Assembly: GCA_025927475.1 (NCBI GenBank)
Contig: JAICLL010000001.1
Location: forward strand, 107,943 to 171,942
Length of the DNA: 64,000 bases
Origin: Pirellulales bacterium
GTDB lineage: Bacteria > Planctomycetota > Planctomycetia > Pirellulales > JAICIG01
Reading direction: 5' to 3'
Within the stretch, counting starts at the first letter, position 1, and the number at the start of each line of letters is the position of its first letter. Under the pieces are notes generated by a model. That model saw only the letters and a list, made by a program, of their open reading frames with translations, searched no databases and had not been told where the DNA came from. The position numbers and the translations under genes are program-made. Below, in pieces: positions 1 through 9,382 of this stretch.

Positions 1-47
1 GCTACTTCGGGGCCGGTGCCATCGCCGCCAATTACGGCAATCTTCAT
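1..47 (-). CDS. leuB: 3-isopropylmalate dehydrogenase, N-terminal fragment
   Basis: Only the first 15 codons lie in the window; the gene continues off the left edge. The start ATG is at 47-45. The peptide begins MKIAVIGGDGTGPEV, the usual N-terminus of beta-decarboxylating dehydrogenases, whose GDGxGPEV loop binds the nucleotide. LeuB oxidises and decarboxylates 3-isopropylmalate in leucine synthesis. The divergent ilvB gene 215 bases away supports LeuB over isocitrate or tartrate dehydrogenase, but the fragment alone cannot separate these relatives. Confidence 0.75.
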   Translation of the reverse strand, partial: MKIAVIGGDGTGPEV

Positions 48-262
48 CGTCGGGAAACGCCTGGTTTTCGCGGGAAAGGGGCGATTCTAACACCGGCTGG
101 GCCTATAGGGAACGCCCCCTGGTGGTTAGTTCTCGGGCGGTTTGGCGCTTCCGAGTCGGATAGATGAGCCGGTACCAGCCCCGGCCCGGTTGCCAGCCGA
201 TCCACCGGTCCGTATGGTATGATATTGCAAGCCGTTACGACGTTTTCTCCACCGGAACCCTG
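48..262. promoter_or_regulatory. divergent leuB/ilvB intergenic region
   Basis: This 215-base gap separates the divergent starts of leuB and ilvB and must hold both promoters. I see no convincing -35/-10 pair, leader peptide with a run of Leu/Val/Ile codons, or T-box-like structure. No strong ribosome binding site precedes the ilvB ATG. Confidence 0.4.
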
Positions 263-2026
263 ATGACCACCACCGCCAAATCGACCGCCGGCCAACTGGC
301 CTGCGGCGCGGATATTCTCGTACAGTCGCTGATCCGCCACGGAGTCGAGGTGATTTTCGCCTATCCGGGCGGGGCCAGCATGCCGCTGCACCAGTCGCTC
401 ACCAAATTTAAAGACCGCATCCGCACCGTGCTGCCGCGGCACGAACAGGGCGGCGCCTTTGCTGCCCAAGGCTACGCCCGCAGCACCGGCAAGCCCGGCG
501 TCTGCATGGCCACCAGCGGACCCGGCGCCACCAACCTGGTCACCTCGATCGCCGACGCCAAGCTGGACAGCATTCCGCTGATCGCCATCACCGGGCAAGT
601 GAAGACCAGCGTCATCGGCAGCGACGCCTTTCAAGAGACGCCCATTGTCGAAGTCTGCCGCGGCATCACCAAGCACCACTACCTGCTGACCGATGTGAAA
701 GACCTGGCGCGCGTCATGCGTGAGGCGTTTCACATTGCCACCACCGGCCGGCCCGGACCGGTGTTGATCGACGTTCCCAAAGATGTGCAGCAGGACCAGG
801 CGGTGGCCGATTACGACGCGCCGATGAACCTGCCGGGCTACCGCATCGAACAGCGGCGGGCGCATCCCGAGCAAATCGCCCAGGTGGCGGCGGCCATCAA
901 GCGCGCCAAACGACCCGTGATCTACGCTGGCGGCGGCATCATCGGCGGCGATGCCAGCCCCGAACTGCACGAGCTGGTTCGCAAAACCGGCATCCCTGTC
1001 ACCATGACGTTGATGGGCCTGGGCGCCTACCCCAGCGGCGACCGGCTCTCGCTGGATATGCTGGGCATGCACGGGAGCGTTTATGCCAACTACGCGGTCG
1101 ATCAGTGCGATCTGCTGTTGGCACTAGGCGTGCGTTTCGACGACCGAGTGACCGGCAAGCTTTCAGAGTTCGCCAAACACGCCAAGATCATTCACATCGA
1201 CGTCGATCCGTCGGAAATCAACAAAAACAAAGAGGCCCATATCCCGATCATCAGCGATGTCAAGTTTGCTTTGGCCGAGCTGAACAGAATTGTCGAGCCG
1301 CCCGCCGACTTGAGCGACTGGTATGAGCGCATCGACGCCTGGAAGCGCGACGAGCCGTTCAAGTATGACCGCGACTTTCCGGGCATTCTGCCGCAGCACG
1401 CCATCAGCGAGCTATCGCGGTTGGTGGCCGACCGCGAGACGATTATTTCTGTCGGCGTGGGCCAACACCAGATGTGGGCCGCACAGTACTTCAAGTTCCG
1501 GCGGCCAAGAAGCTGGATGTCCAGCTCCGGGCTGGGCACGATGGGCTTTGGGTTGCCCGCCGCGATCGGAGCCAAAGTGGCGTTCCCCGACGCGTTGGTA
1601 ATCGATATCGACGGCGATGGCAGCTTTCAGATGAACATTCAGGAGCTGGCCACCTGCTACTGCGAAAAAATTCCGGTGAAGGTGTTGCTGTTGAACAACC
1701 AGCACCTGGGCATGGTGGTGCAGTGGGAAGACCGCTTTCACGCCGGCAACCGGGCGCACACGTACCTAGGCCCCGTCGATCATCCCGAGGCGATTGGTCA
1801 GGGCGACGGCCTGGGACCGGATCAGCGGTATCCTGACTTCGTGACCATTGCCAAGGGGTTTGGTTGCGGCGGCGGGCACGTGAGCAAAAAAGCAGAACTG
1901 GTCGATGCCCTGCGCGAGATGATCGCCTACGACGGCGCCTATGTGCTCGACGTGCAAGTGCCTTACCAAGAGCACGTGCTGCCAATGATTCCGTCGGGCA
2001 TGACGGTCAAGGATCTGATCAAATGA
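263..2026 (+). CDS. ilvB: acetolactate synthase large subunit
   Basis: The product (587 residues) is the thiamine-diphosphate enzyme that condenses pyruvate to acetolactate, or pyruvate with 2-ketobutyrate, the first common step of valine, leucine and isoleucine synthesis. The N-terminal domain starts with [20 protein letters not shown] and PGG, and the conserved catalytic Glu lies in PRHEQGG. The C-terminal ThDP/Mg motif reads [12 protein letters not shown] followed by NNQHLGMV. Length is normal. I chose the ATG at 263 because family similarity begins there; an upstream in-frame ATG at 164 would add 33 unrelated residues. No small subunit gene (ilvN/ilvH) follows; the next gene is convergent, so the regulatory subunit must be elsewhere. 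Confidence 0.95.
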   Translation: MTTTAKSTAGQLACGADILVQSLIRHGVEVIFAYPGGASMPLHQSLTKFKDRIRTVLPRHEQGGAFAAQGYARSTGKPGVCMATSGPGATNLVTSIADAKLDSIPLIAITGQVKTSVIGSDAFQETPIVEVCRGITKHHYLLTDVKDLARVMREAFHIATTGRPGPVLIDVPKDVQQDQAVADYDAPMNLPGYRIEQRRAHPEQIAQVAAAIKRAKRPVIYAGGGIIGGDASPELHELVRKTGIPVTMTLMGLGAYPSGDRLSLDMLGMHGSVYANYAVDQCDLLLALGVRFDDRVTGKLSEFAKHAKIIHIDVDPSEINKNKEAHIPIISDVKFALAELNRIVEPPADLSDWYERIDAWKRDEPFKYDRDFPGILPQHAISELSRLVADRETIISVGVGQHQMWAAQYFKFRRPRSWMSSSGLGTMGFGLPAAIGAKVAFPDALVIDIDGDGSFQMNIQELATCYCEKIPVKVLLLNNQHLGMVVQWEDRFHAGNRAHTYLGPVDHPEAIGQGDGLGPDQRYPDFVTIAKGFGCGGGHVSKKAELVDALREMIAYDGAYVLDVQVPYQEHVLPMIPSGMTVKDLIK

Positions 2027-2060
2027 AGCGCTGCGATGAGTTTCGGTACTGACTAGCTTC

Positions 2061-4166
2061 TTACGGCGACGGCAGCTCCAGCGCGCTGCGAATCAGCAAG
2101 CCTTGTTCAGTTACGATTGTCTGATCGACGCTCACGCCAACGGCGCCTTCCAATTCGCCGTCGGTGGGCAGCAGTTCCTTGAGTTTGTTGAAGATCGCCG
2201 CCGCCTCGGGATCGGCGGCGTCCCCGGCAGCCGACTGGGCGCGATACCGCGGCGGCGAACTCGCCAGGTGTACCGGCGAGGTCAACTGATCGAGCAGCGA
2301 AAGCAAAGCTTGCCGCAAATCGGCTCCTGAACTGTCGCCGGCCAGGCTATAGGAAAGGCACTTTTCCAAGGGCATCAGTGAACGCGCCCGCTCGACCACG
2401 CCGCTGGTGCGCAGCGCCGCGCCGGCTTCGGGCGGCGTCCGCAACACCGAGAGCAGCGATTCGCTCACGCCGGGACCGATGCCAATCACCAGACGGCTGG
2501 TGCCCAAAAAAATGCCCAGATCTTGTCCGCCCGCCGACATGCGATAGCCGTTAAAACCCTGCTCTTCGACCGCGTGCAGACCGCCGGCGCCCGAGCCGGC
2601 GAAATGATCGAGCAATCGTTCCCAGATTTGCTCGTCGTTGACCGGCACCACGATGCCTAGCCGCACGGTTGAGGCGGCTTGAGCTGCCGAATCGTCCGCG
2701 GTCTGCGCCCCAGACTTGGTTGGAAAGCTGACAATCGAAAACTGCCGGCCCAACGATGCCAACAGGGCCGTCAGATCGGCGCCGGTAAAAAGTTTCGCGA
2801 CGGTTTCGATCTGGTCAAACGCCTGACTGCCGCGCTGCCCGCCTTGTTGTCCAGCCAATTGCTTGAGCGACGTATAGGCCTTGGCCAGGTCGAAGCTGAT
2901 CTCTTGATACTCATTAGCGCTGGCGGGCACCCAGGCCGGTGGGTCGGGCGTCAGCGTGTCTTGATCGAGCAGCGCCACCACGCCGCTGCGCGGAGCCGGC
3001 GCCGACAATACGACCGCCGATCTCAACACCGAACCGTCCAGCGAAGTCCGCAGCGCCAATGGCCCCAGCGCCCCCAGCCCCAGCGACTCGATTGCCCGCT
3101 GTGCCTGCCCGGTGCTGTCCAAGTCGGCCAGCTTGACCAGAGGCCGCGGGTCGCCCACGATCTCGATCAACGTCTTGCCGGCGGGAAGCTGTTCGCCGAC
3201 GCCGGGAGTGGCCAGCAATCCGGCAACGCGCCCCGTGCTCGCCCCGTTCTGACCCGAGAGAAACCGGCCGAACATCGCGGTGGCGGCTTCCAACCCGGTC
3301 ACTTCGTCCCAGTCGATCGATTCGTCACCGGCTTTGCGCATCGCCCGCACCTTGTTGGACGATTGAGGGAACGTCATCCCCCACAGCAGCCGCCCTTGCT
3401 GCCGCGCCAGAAAGAAGTGCATCCGGTCGGTTTCTTCGCGCGGGGCTTCTTGCAGCCGCTTTTGATGCTCGGTAATTCGTTGCTGAATTTCGTCTTCCGA
3501 CAGCTCGCCGCTGGGACCGGGCGTGAAATCAATTTTGGGAGTCTCGGTGGTCAAGATAGGTCCGGCCAGGTGCGTCACATCGAGGCCGGCGATCTGCAGG
3601 TCATCACGCACCAGCGCGTGCGGTTCGTCGGCCTGCTCGGCCACCACCGCTTGCAGCGCGGCCAGTAATCGCCGCGAGACATCCTCGCCCGCATCGAGCC
3701 AACCCAACCCCACCACCAGCGGTTCGCGCTCGGCCCGCGGTTCGAGGGCCACGGCAAAGCCCACCTCACCACGCAGCAACTCACGCCAATCTTCGGGCTT
3801 GAGATCATAGCGGCCAAGGGCCTCTCGCATCTCATCCCAATCTTCAGGCGATGCCGACACGAAGGCGTCGGCCAGGCGGTCGAGCCGGTCGGAACTGAGC
3901 AACACCGCGCCGAGTTTGGTTTGTTGACGAAGTGCATCGACGAACGCCGCGCCGCCCGGCAACCGAACGACCATTGCTGTCTCGTCAGGCAAGGCCGCCC
4001 AAGCCGGCGGCAACTCGACAGCGCGGGCCTGGCTTGCAAGCAAACAAACCAGCGCTAGCCCCAGGTGGCCCCGGCCCTTATGGCCGGCCTGCGGTGGTCG
4101 ACGCGGTAATTGTCCGCCACAAGGGCGGGAGCTACCGGGGCATCGCCAAGGCTCTGCCCCAGCCAC
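2061..4166 (-). CDS. secreted protein of unknown function (planctomycete type)
   Basis: A protein of about 660 mature residues follows a signal-peptide core, LGLALVCLLASQARA, encoded at 4064-4020. I recognise no catalytic motif. It is rich in Ala, Leu and Glu and resembles long planctomycete secreted proteins with an AMVVRLPGG-like start. It lies directly downstream of the HtrA-type protease gene on the same strand. The start is uncertain: no ATG lies near the signal peptide. In-frame candidates are GTG at 4166, inside a dispersed repeat, and GTG at 4262, which overlaps the protease stop as GTGA. The residues before the hydrophobic core are encoded by repeat DNA, so the native start may have been displaced. 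The reading frame itself is secure; the N-terminus and function are not. Confidence 0.7.
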   Translation of the reverse strand: MAGAEPWRCPGSSRPCGGQLPRRPPQAGHKGRGHLGLALVCLLASQARAVELPPAWAALPDETAMVVRLPGGAAFVDALRQQTKLGAVLLSSDRLDRLADAFVSASPEDWDEMREALGRYDLKPEDWRELLRGEVGFAVALEPRAEREPLVVGLGWLDAGEDVSRRLLAALQAVVAEQADEPHALVRDDLQIAGLDVTHLAGPILTTETPKIDFTPGPSGELSEDEIQQRITEHQKRLQEAPREETDRMHFFLARQQGRLLWGMTFPQSSNKVRAMRKAGDESIDWDEVTGLEAATAMFGRFLSGQNGASTGRVAGLLATPGVGEQLPAGKTLIEIVGDPRPLVKLADLDSTGQAQRAIESLGLGALGPLALRTSLDGSVLRSAVVLSAPAPRSGVVALLDQDTLTPDPPAWVPASANEYQEISFDLAKAYTSLKQLAGQQGGQRGSQAFDQIETVAKLFTGADLTALLASLGRQFSIVSFPTKSGAQTADDSAAQAASTVRLGIVVPVNDEQIWERLLDHFAGSGAGGLHAVEEQGFNGYRMSAGGQDLGIFLGTSRLVIGIGPGVSESLLSVLRTPPEAGAALRTSGVVERARSLMPLEKCLSYSLAGDSSGADLRQALLSLLDQLTSPVHLASSPPRYRAQSAAGDAADPEAAAIFNKLKELLPTDGELEGAVGVSVDQTIVTEQGLLIRSALELPSP

Positions 4167-4170
4167 CGGG
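4134..4170 (-). repeat. dispersed repeat family A, copy 1
   Basis: Read on the minus strand this copy carries the core TGGCTGGGGCAGAGCC followed by TTGGCGATGCCCC. The same core occurs near 7641, 7710, 11990, 17076, 27835 and 62648. This copy lies between the HtrA-type gene and the downstream secreted-protein gene, and may encode the start of the latter. The adjacent stretch 4085-4133 (CCACAAGGGCGGGAGCTACC) resembles sequence at 19848-19866. Confidence 0.75.
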
Positions 4171-4192
4171 GACCCATCTACTGAGGCACGTC

Positions 4193-4225
4193 GAATCCAA
4201 AATCCAAAATCCAAAATCCAAAATC
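4193..4225. repeat. heptanucleotide tandem repeat (AAAATCC)n
   Basis: The 7-base unit AATCCAA/AAAATCC is repeated about four times just downstream of the HtrA-type gene's stop codon. Seven-base units keep no reading frame in phase, so the run is probably non-coding or was captured into an N-terminal extension. Other 7-base runs occur near 31747, 34250 and 56399. Confidence 0.85.
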
Positions 4226-4258
4226 GCAAGCCCGTTCCGCTCTTCGCACTGGTATCGC

Positions 4259-5299
4259 TCACGATGCATTGTCCTTGTTGTCTGATGGTGAAGTGGCCGT
4301 GTTGGTTTCGCCCGGCGCACGAAACGGCGGCGCCAAGTACGTCGCGCCGTTGAGCGGCTGCGTGGTGTCGTAGAGATAACTCTCGCGGTGCAAGAGGAAA
4401 TCGATCAGGTCGCCCGCCGGAATGCCGAACGCCAGTCCATCGAACGACGTGGCCCCGGCGCACACAATGCCGACCACTTCGCCCCGAGCATTGAACAGCG
4501 GTCCGCCACTGTTGCCGGGATTGATGGAAGCGTCGGTTTGAATGAGCCGCAGATGGCCGATGGTGCGCGTGGCCGAGCTGACAATGCCTTGTGTGACCGA
4601 CCGTTCCAGCCCCAGCGGGTTGCCAATGGCAAACACCAGATCGCCCACGCGCAGGTCGTCAGAATTGTTGATCACCACCGGCTCGGGCGGATCGGCCTTC
4701 AGTTCGGAAAGATCGAGCTGCAACAGCGCGATATCGCGCAGCGGCTGCAATGCCAAGATACGCACCTTTTTCAGCTCTTGCTTTTCGTAGCCTTGCTCCG
4801 TGCGGCGGAACAGCGTCACCTGGGCTTTGTTCTGGCCCTCAACCACGTGATAGTTGGTAATCAGGTGCCCCTGCTTGCTGATGATAAAACCGCTGCCGGT
4901 GCCGGTGGAGTTTTTCACCACCACCACCGCGTCGCCGTGACGTTTGACCAGTTCGGGCACGTCGGCCGGTTCGAGCCGGCCCGTGTGAAAGATGCCGTGA
5001 TCTTGGCGGCGTTCGTTCTTGGCGGCCGTTTCTTCGCGGCTGATGTCGAGCACCCGCGCGGCGGGCAAGTTGAGCACATCGAAGCCCAAGTCGAGCACCA
5101 CGCCGTCTTTGCTTTCGCGCAGCAGGGTGGCGCTGATTTTGGCGCCGCCCACCAGCGTCACGGTCACCTGGTCGGCGGCCTCGGCCGGCAGCGCGCACAT
5201 GGCAAAGAGCACCGCGAGGAGAACCGCTCGATGCGGCCCACCACGACGACCTAGGAAGGTCATCCTACGGGACCATTGGCGAGTATCCCTGGAACTCAT
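4259..5299 (-). CDS. HtrA/DegP-like trypsin-type serine protease, no PDZ domain
   Basis: A 346-residue exported S1C-type protease. A signal peptide (about residues 21-42, ending AEAA) is followed by a small N-terminal domain and the protease domain. The catalytic triad is visible as His151 (TNYHVVEG), Asp189 (RDIALLQL) and Ser264 (GNSGGPL), and the GTGSGFII strand precedes it. HtrA proteases usually carry one or two PDZ domains; here the protein ends about 80 residues after the catalytic serine, so it is a PDZ-less form. Such enzymes cut misfolded envelope proteins. The start overlaps the stop of the upstream FG-GAP gene by 4 bases (ATGA), indicating translational coupling. Substrates are unknown. 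Confidence 0.88.
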   Translation of the reverse strand: MSSRDTRQWSRRMTFLGRRGGPHRAVLLAVLFAMCALPAEAADQVTVTLVGGAKISATLLRESKDGVVLDLGFDVLNLPAARVLDISREETAAKNERRQDHGIFHTGRLEPADVPELVKRHGDAVVVVKNSTGTGSGFIISKQGHLITNYHVVEGQNKAQVTLFRRTEQGYEKQELKKVRILALQPLRDIALLQLDLSELKADPPEPVVINNSDDLRVGDLVFAIGNPLGLERSVTQGIVSSATRTIGHLRLIQTDASINPGNSGGPLFNARGEVVGIVCAGATSFDGLAFGIPAGDLIDFLLHRESYLYDTTQPLNGATYLAPPFRAPGETNTATSPSDNKDNAS

Positions 5300-7479
5300 T
5301 TCATTTCCCTCCCCATATAAAGCAGCAAGCGGTCGTGGCAGAGCAAGGCCGCGTCGCGTGAACCGTCACCGTCGGCATTCAGGCCGATGATCAGCCGCGG
5401 TTCGGGCGCCTGGGAATGCTGCCGACCGCCGTATGGATACGTCTGGTCTTCGAACACCGGCCACGAAAGCCGCGGCTTCAGGCCCTCGTTGGTGCGGGCC
5501 AACACGGTCAACTGGTGCCGACGATCGTCGCAAAGAATCACTTCGTCCACGCCGTCGCCATCCAGATCGCTGGTCATGATGCGGTGGATGGTCGCTTCTT
5601 TCACGCCGCTGGGCCGGCCCACCCGGCTGTCGAGACTATCGAGCAATTTCAGCTCCCACGATCGGCCGCGGCTGAGCCGAACAAGCCGGTCCTGATCGAC
5701 CAGCATCATGCCCAACAGCGGATCGTGCGTCAGCCGCGCGCCGCCGGGCAAACGCAAGGTTTCCGCCTCGCGCAAAATGCCGGCTTCGTCGGGCTTGAGC
5801 CGATGCACGAAGTTACCGCCCTGTTCCAGTGCCCAGGCCTGGCCGTCTGCCAGCGGCACGAAGCTGGCCATCCGCTGGCCGGCGGAAAGCATGATCTGAT
5901 CGGCGGCCTGCAAGCTTTCGTCGAGCCATTGCACCACGCCTTCCGTCATGCGCGCGGCCCGCGGCTGGCCGCCGAACTCCAGCAAATCAAATTCGCCCAA
6001 GTCGGCTTTGCTCAGGTGGGCTGGCTCGCTGATCTGCGTCATGCCATCGACCAGCCGCACCAGCTTGGCGCTTTTGGCGAAGGCGTCTTTTATCAGCAGC
6101 GTCTCGCCGCCGAGCCAAACCGCTTTCTCGACTTTCGGCCCGACGCCCGTGAAGCGCGTGCGGCTGGCCTCCGCCTGGCCCGGCTGCCAGACATAAAGAT
6201 CGAGATCGCCGCCCACCCGCTGCACCCACCACGCCCGCTGGCCGACGCGGTCGAGCGCCAGAATGCGGCGGTCGTTTACCTCCGCCGACTGAGGCAGCGG
6301 CTTGGGATACGTCAGCCGGGCAGAGTCCCAGCGGCTTTCGTACAAGTCGGAAGCGTCTTTGGTCCAAATGAGCAACGTTCCGGGCTGAGCCGGCGGCGCC
6401 ACCATGCCGCGAATGTTGCCAATCGTGGGAAAGGTTTGCTCGGCAAGCCAGCCTTCGCCGCCCAACGGCTGCACCCGCAACCGCGGCTGCGAGGGATCGA
6501 CGGCCACCAGTGCCGGCTGCTGGCCGAGCGAAAGCCCGCACCAGATGGCGCTCGCCCCACCGCTGATGGGCACCGACTCTTGCCGCCCCAGTTCTTTTTC
6601 TTCTCCGCGGGCCATGGCATATCGCCGCAACACGCCGTGCTGCGCCCCGCCCAGCAACAAGATTTCCGCCGGCTTTGCAGGCGCCGCCAGCACGTCGAAG
6701 CCTTGCACCGTCTGATCGAATAGCGCCTGGGCCGGCAGCAACTTGCCCTCAAAACATTCATACCAGCGAATGGTCTGCCGCGATTGCTGGCTCCACTCCA
6801 CCAAATCGAGATCGCCGTCGCCGTCGAGATCGGCCAGCCGCCAATCGTGCCGGCCATGCCCTTCCCGCGGGCTGAGCCACGCCGGGCGGCTGCCGACAGT
6901 GACCTTCAGCGACTGGATGCCTTGTTCATAGCTGACCAGCAACTCGAATTTGCCGTCAGCCTGGGGCCGGGCCAACAGGTGCCGCCGACCGGTCGGCGTT
7001 CCGGCCAATAGATCCCACGTGCCTCGCTTAGTCCATTTGTCGGAGCCGTCGTAATGATAGGCCAGCACTTTGTTCGAAGGGCTGGTCAGAATCAGCAATT
7101 CGGGCTTTTGGTCGCCATCGAGATCCTGAGCCACCACGCCGAGCGGCAACTCTTCCAGCGCCAACTCGGTTTTCTTCCAATCGGGCGCCAGCGGCAGCTC
7201 ATTCACGCGGTCGGGATCGAGATCAACCACCGGCTCCGCCGAACGATCTTCGGGCTTCAGCCAGCGAAACACATCGAGCCTGGCATCGCGGGTATTCACC
7301 ACGATCAGTTCATCGTGTCCCTCGCCGTCGAGGTCGACGGCCAGCATCTGGTTGGGATTGCCGTCTTGGCTGATGACGCGCATACCCTGCCAGCCGACAA
7401 AATCATCGGCCCCGGCTGGCGTCGCGCAGCAAAGCAACAAACCCAGGCTCTTAAAGACAAAACCCATTCGCCGCATCAT
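5296..7479 (-). CDS. secreted FG-GAP/VCBS repeat protein
   Basis: A 727-residue protein with a signal peptide (MMRRMGFVFKSLGLLLCC then ATPAGA). Repeated DLDGDGxDE-type calcium-binding loops are visible near the N-terminus (AVDLDGEGHDELIVVN, QDLDGDQKPELLIL), in the middle (DLDGDGDLDLVEW) and near the C-terminus (SDLDGDGVDEVILCDD). This is the FG-GAP/VCBS beta-propeller signature, so an extracellular or periplasmic propeller is expected. Planctomycetes encode many such proteins, often for adhesion or polysaccharide contact; the ligand cannot be read here. It is the first gene of a three-gene minus-strand set with the HtrA-type protease and the secreted unknown protein. Confidence 0.85.
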   Translation of the reverse strand: MMRRMGFVFKSLGLLLCCATPAGADDFVGWQGMRVISQDGNPNQMLAVDLDGEGHDELIVVNTRDARLDVFRWLKPEDRSAEPVVDLDPDRVNELPLAPDWKKTELALEELPLGVVAQDLDGDQKPELLILTSPSNKVLAYHYDGSDKWTKRGTWDLLAGTPTGRRHLLARPQADGKFELLVSYEQGIQSLKVTVGSRPAWLSPREGHGRHDWRLADLDGDGDLDLVEWSQQSRQTIRWYECFEGKLLPAQALFDQTVQGFDVLAAPAKPAEILLLGGAQHGVLRRYAMARGEEKELGRQESVPISGGASAIWCGLSLGQQPALVAVDPSQPRLRVQPLGGEGWLAEQTFPTIGNIRGMVAPPAQPGTLLIWTKDASDLYESRWDSARLTYPKPLPQSAEVNDRRILALDRVGQRAWWVQRVGGDLDLYVWQPGQAEASRTRFTGVGPKVEKAVWLGGETLLIKDAFAKSAKLVRLVDGMTQISEPAHLSKADLGEFDLLEFGGQPRAARMTEGVVQWLDESLQAADQIMLSAGQRMASFVPLADGQAWALEQGGNFVHRLKPDEAGILREAETLRLPGGARLTHDPLLGMMLVDQDRLVRLSRGRSWELKLLDSLDSRVGRPSGVKEATIHRIMTSDLDGDGVDEVILCDDRRHQLTVLARTNEGLKPRLSWPVFEDQTYPYGGRQHSQAPEPRLIIGLNADGDGSRDAALLCHDRLLLYMGREMK

Positions 7480-7795
7480 TTCGCTCTGGGCAATCGCCCC
7501 TGGAAGATCCTGGCGCCCTCAACCGTGATTCGCCGCTGTCCGCCGCCCGGGCAGCCGCGCCGTGGGCGCTGTGCGATTCACTATATCTCGGCGCGGGCGA
7601 GTTCACAATTTGCCGGTGGGGCAACAAATGCCACCGTGGCTGGGGCAGAGCCTGGGCGATGCCCTGACTGGTCCGCTTCCGGGCATCGGCAAGCCTTCGC
7701 CCCAGCCACCAGCGGTAAGGCGGCATAAATAGCACCGGCAACTACCGGTCTCGAGAATGAAGCCCGATCAGAGCACAACGACGGCTTGCTTCTCC
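7480..7795. other. intergenic region with inverted repeat pair
   Basis: These 316 bases separate two minus-strand genes. They hold two oppositely oriented copies of repeat family A (annotated separately) and must contain the promoter of the FG-GAP gene set, which I could not pinpoint. Short open frames here encode repeat sequence and look spurious. Confidence 0.6.
7631..7712. repeat. dispersed repeat family A, inverted pair (copies 2 and 3)
   Basis: The left arm at 7631-7664 reads CCACCGTGGCTGGGGCAGAG and continues to GATGCCC. The right arm at 7681-7712 is its reverse complement with mismatches in the middle. Together they form a large imperfect hairpin with a loop of about 16 bases. Placement between two genes suits a transcript 3'-end structure, but there is no U-tract to call a rho-independent terminator. 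Confidence 0.8.
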
Positions 7796-9382
7796 TCACA
7801 GCACCCGCATAAACGCCACCAGGTCGGCCTTCTCCTCGTCGGTTAGCTCCAGGCCAAATACCAGATTGAAAAACTCGATGGTGTCTTCCAGGGTCAGGCA
7901 GCGGCCGTCGTGCAAATAGGGCGGGCTTTCCTTGATGCCACGCAGCGTGAAGGTCTTGATGGGCCCGTCGCCCGGCTCATCCAAAAACCGCTCGAGCCGC
8001 AGGTCGTGCATCTCGTTATCCAAATAGAACGGCGCCGGATGGCACACGCCGCACTGGGCCTTGCCAAAAAACAGCTTTTCGCCCCGCTGTTCACTTTCGG
8101 TCGCCTTCGAGGCGATCAGCCGCCCCAGCTCGTTCAGTTTCGGGGCCGGCGGAAAATCGAGCATGTTTTGAAGTTGAGCCATGTGCGTCACCTGCACCCG
8201 CGGGATGATCGTAAAACCCTTCTTCATCGAGTGGATCGGATCGCCGTTGAAATACGCGGTGCGAAACTCGAACTCCGAAAAATCCTCGACGCTTCGCAAG
8301 CTGCGCTTCGAGCCGTGAATCTGCTGATGAAACACGCCCCGCAGGCTGACCGTATCGAGCCGGAACCGCCGCCGCTGCGGCCGCTCGTCGGGGCTGAGGT
8401 GAAACTGCCCAGTGGTGTGGCCATTCACGTGGCAATCGAAACAGGCCACGCCCAGGCTCGGCTGCCGGCTCTTGCGGTCGTCGGTGGGATTGAATTCTTC
8501 CTGCGGAAACGGCGTGAGCAACATTCGCAGCCCGTCGAGCTGCACCGGCGTCAGAATGTCTTTGAACAGCCGATAGTAATTGTTGATCGACACCACCTCG
8601 CCGCGCGAGACATCGCCCAGTTCGGGCCGGCTCTGCAGATAGATGGCCGGCGGAAACTCGGGCAAAAACGCTTCGGGCAAATCGAAATCGACATCGAACC
8701 GTTCCAGCCGCGGAAACATTTCAATTTGCATCTTGGGAAACACCTGCCCACCGGTCGTGTGTTTGGGATGAGGCAGCGAGGGATAGGGAAACGCCTTTTG
8801 CTGACGGATGTCGTCGGCGGGCATTTTGCCCAGCGCCTGCCACGACATCCCGCGCTTCAGCCGGGCGGTTGGCCCCACGGCCAGCGGCTTGCCGCGCGAC
8901 ATGCGGGCTTCGCGGTCGAGCTTCGGCTCCAGATCGTAGCGCTGGCCGAGCAGCTTTTCTTGCATCTGCATCACGTTGGGCTTGGCCTGGACGTCTTGCT
9001 TCATCACCGCGTCGAAGGTGGTCATGGGCTTATCGCTGTTCAGCGGATCGCGATAAAAATCAAAGCCGGTGTTCTCGCCTTCTTTGGGTTGATCGGCCAG
9101 TTCCGCGTTGATGGCCTGGGCCTCGGTGGCCTTGAAACGATCGGAGCGATCGTGTTCCGACTGCTTTTGTTCCGGGCGGGTGATTTTGACTTGCCGGGGC
9201 GTCTGCGCCGCTTCGACCGCGTCTGCCGGCGCGCGATCGTCAGCCGGCTGCCTGGCTTGGGCAGCGGATCGCTTTGAGGGTTGCTCTGCGTTGTTTTGTG
9301 CGGCATTGTTTGGTGCGGCATATGAGCAGCCACACGCAAACGATGCAACCAAGAAGACCAACGTCGTAAGTCGGCGGAACAT
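7796..9382 (-). CDS. dihaem cytochrome c / cytochrome c peroxidase-like protein
   Basis: A 528-residue exported protein. The N-terminus (MFRRLTTLVFLVASFACGC) is a signal peptide, possibly of lipoprotein type. Two CxxCH haem c sites are visible: CFDCH near residue 312 and CGVCH near residue 440. The segment after the second site (GDGPIKTFTLRGIKESPPYL then HDGRCLTLEDTIEFF) matches the distal region of dihaem cytochrome c peroxidases and MauG relatives. The first 200 residues are Gln/Ala/Pro-rich and look like a linker. The likely role is periplasmic electron transfer or peroxide reduction. The divergent ABC transporter starts 240 bases away, and the gap shows nothing identifiable. Confidence 0.8.
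   Translation of the reverse strand: MFRRLTTLVFLVASFACGCSYAAPNNAAQNNAEQPSKRSAAQARQPADDRAPADAVEAAQTPRQVKITRPEQKQSEHDRSDRFKATEAQAINAELADQPKEGENTGFDFYRDPLNSDKPMTTFDAVMKQDVQAKPNVMQMQEKLLGQRYDLEPKLDREARMSRGKPLAVGPTARLKRGMSWQALGKMPADDIRQQKAFPYPSLPHPKHTTGGQVFPKMQIEMFPRLERFDVDFDLPEAFLPEFPPAIYLQSRPELGDVSRGEVVSINNYYRLFKDILTPVQLDGLRMLLTPFPQEEFNPTDDRKSRQPSLGVACFDCHVNGHTTGQFHLSPDERPQRRRFRLDTVSLRGVFHQQIHGSKRSLRSVEDFSEFEFRTAYFNGDPIHSMKKGFTIIPRVQVTHMAQLQNMLDFPPAPKLNELGRLIASKATESEQRGEKLFFGKAQCGVCHPAPFYLDNEMHDLRLERFLDEPGDGPIKTFTLRGIKESPPYLHDGRCLTLEDTIEFFNLVFGLELTDEEKADLVAFMRVL

Noticed and set aside
4193..4225. Short tandem run considered as a CRISPR remnant
   Set aside because: The unit is 7 bases without spacers; there are no cas genes in the window.
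7451..7741. A 96-codon minus-strand frame upstream of the FG-GAP gene
   Set aside because: It is made of the inverted repeat pair and overlaps the start of the FG-GAP gene; the peptide has no homologue that I recognise.
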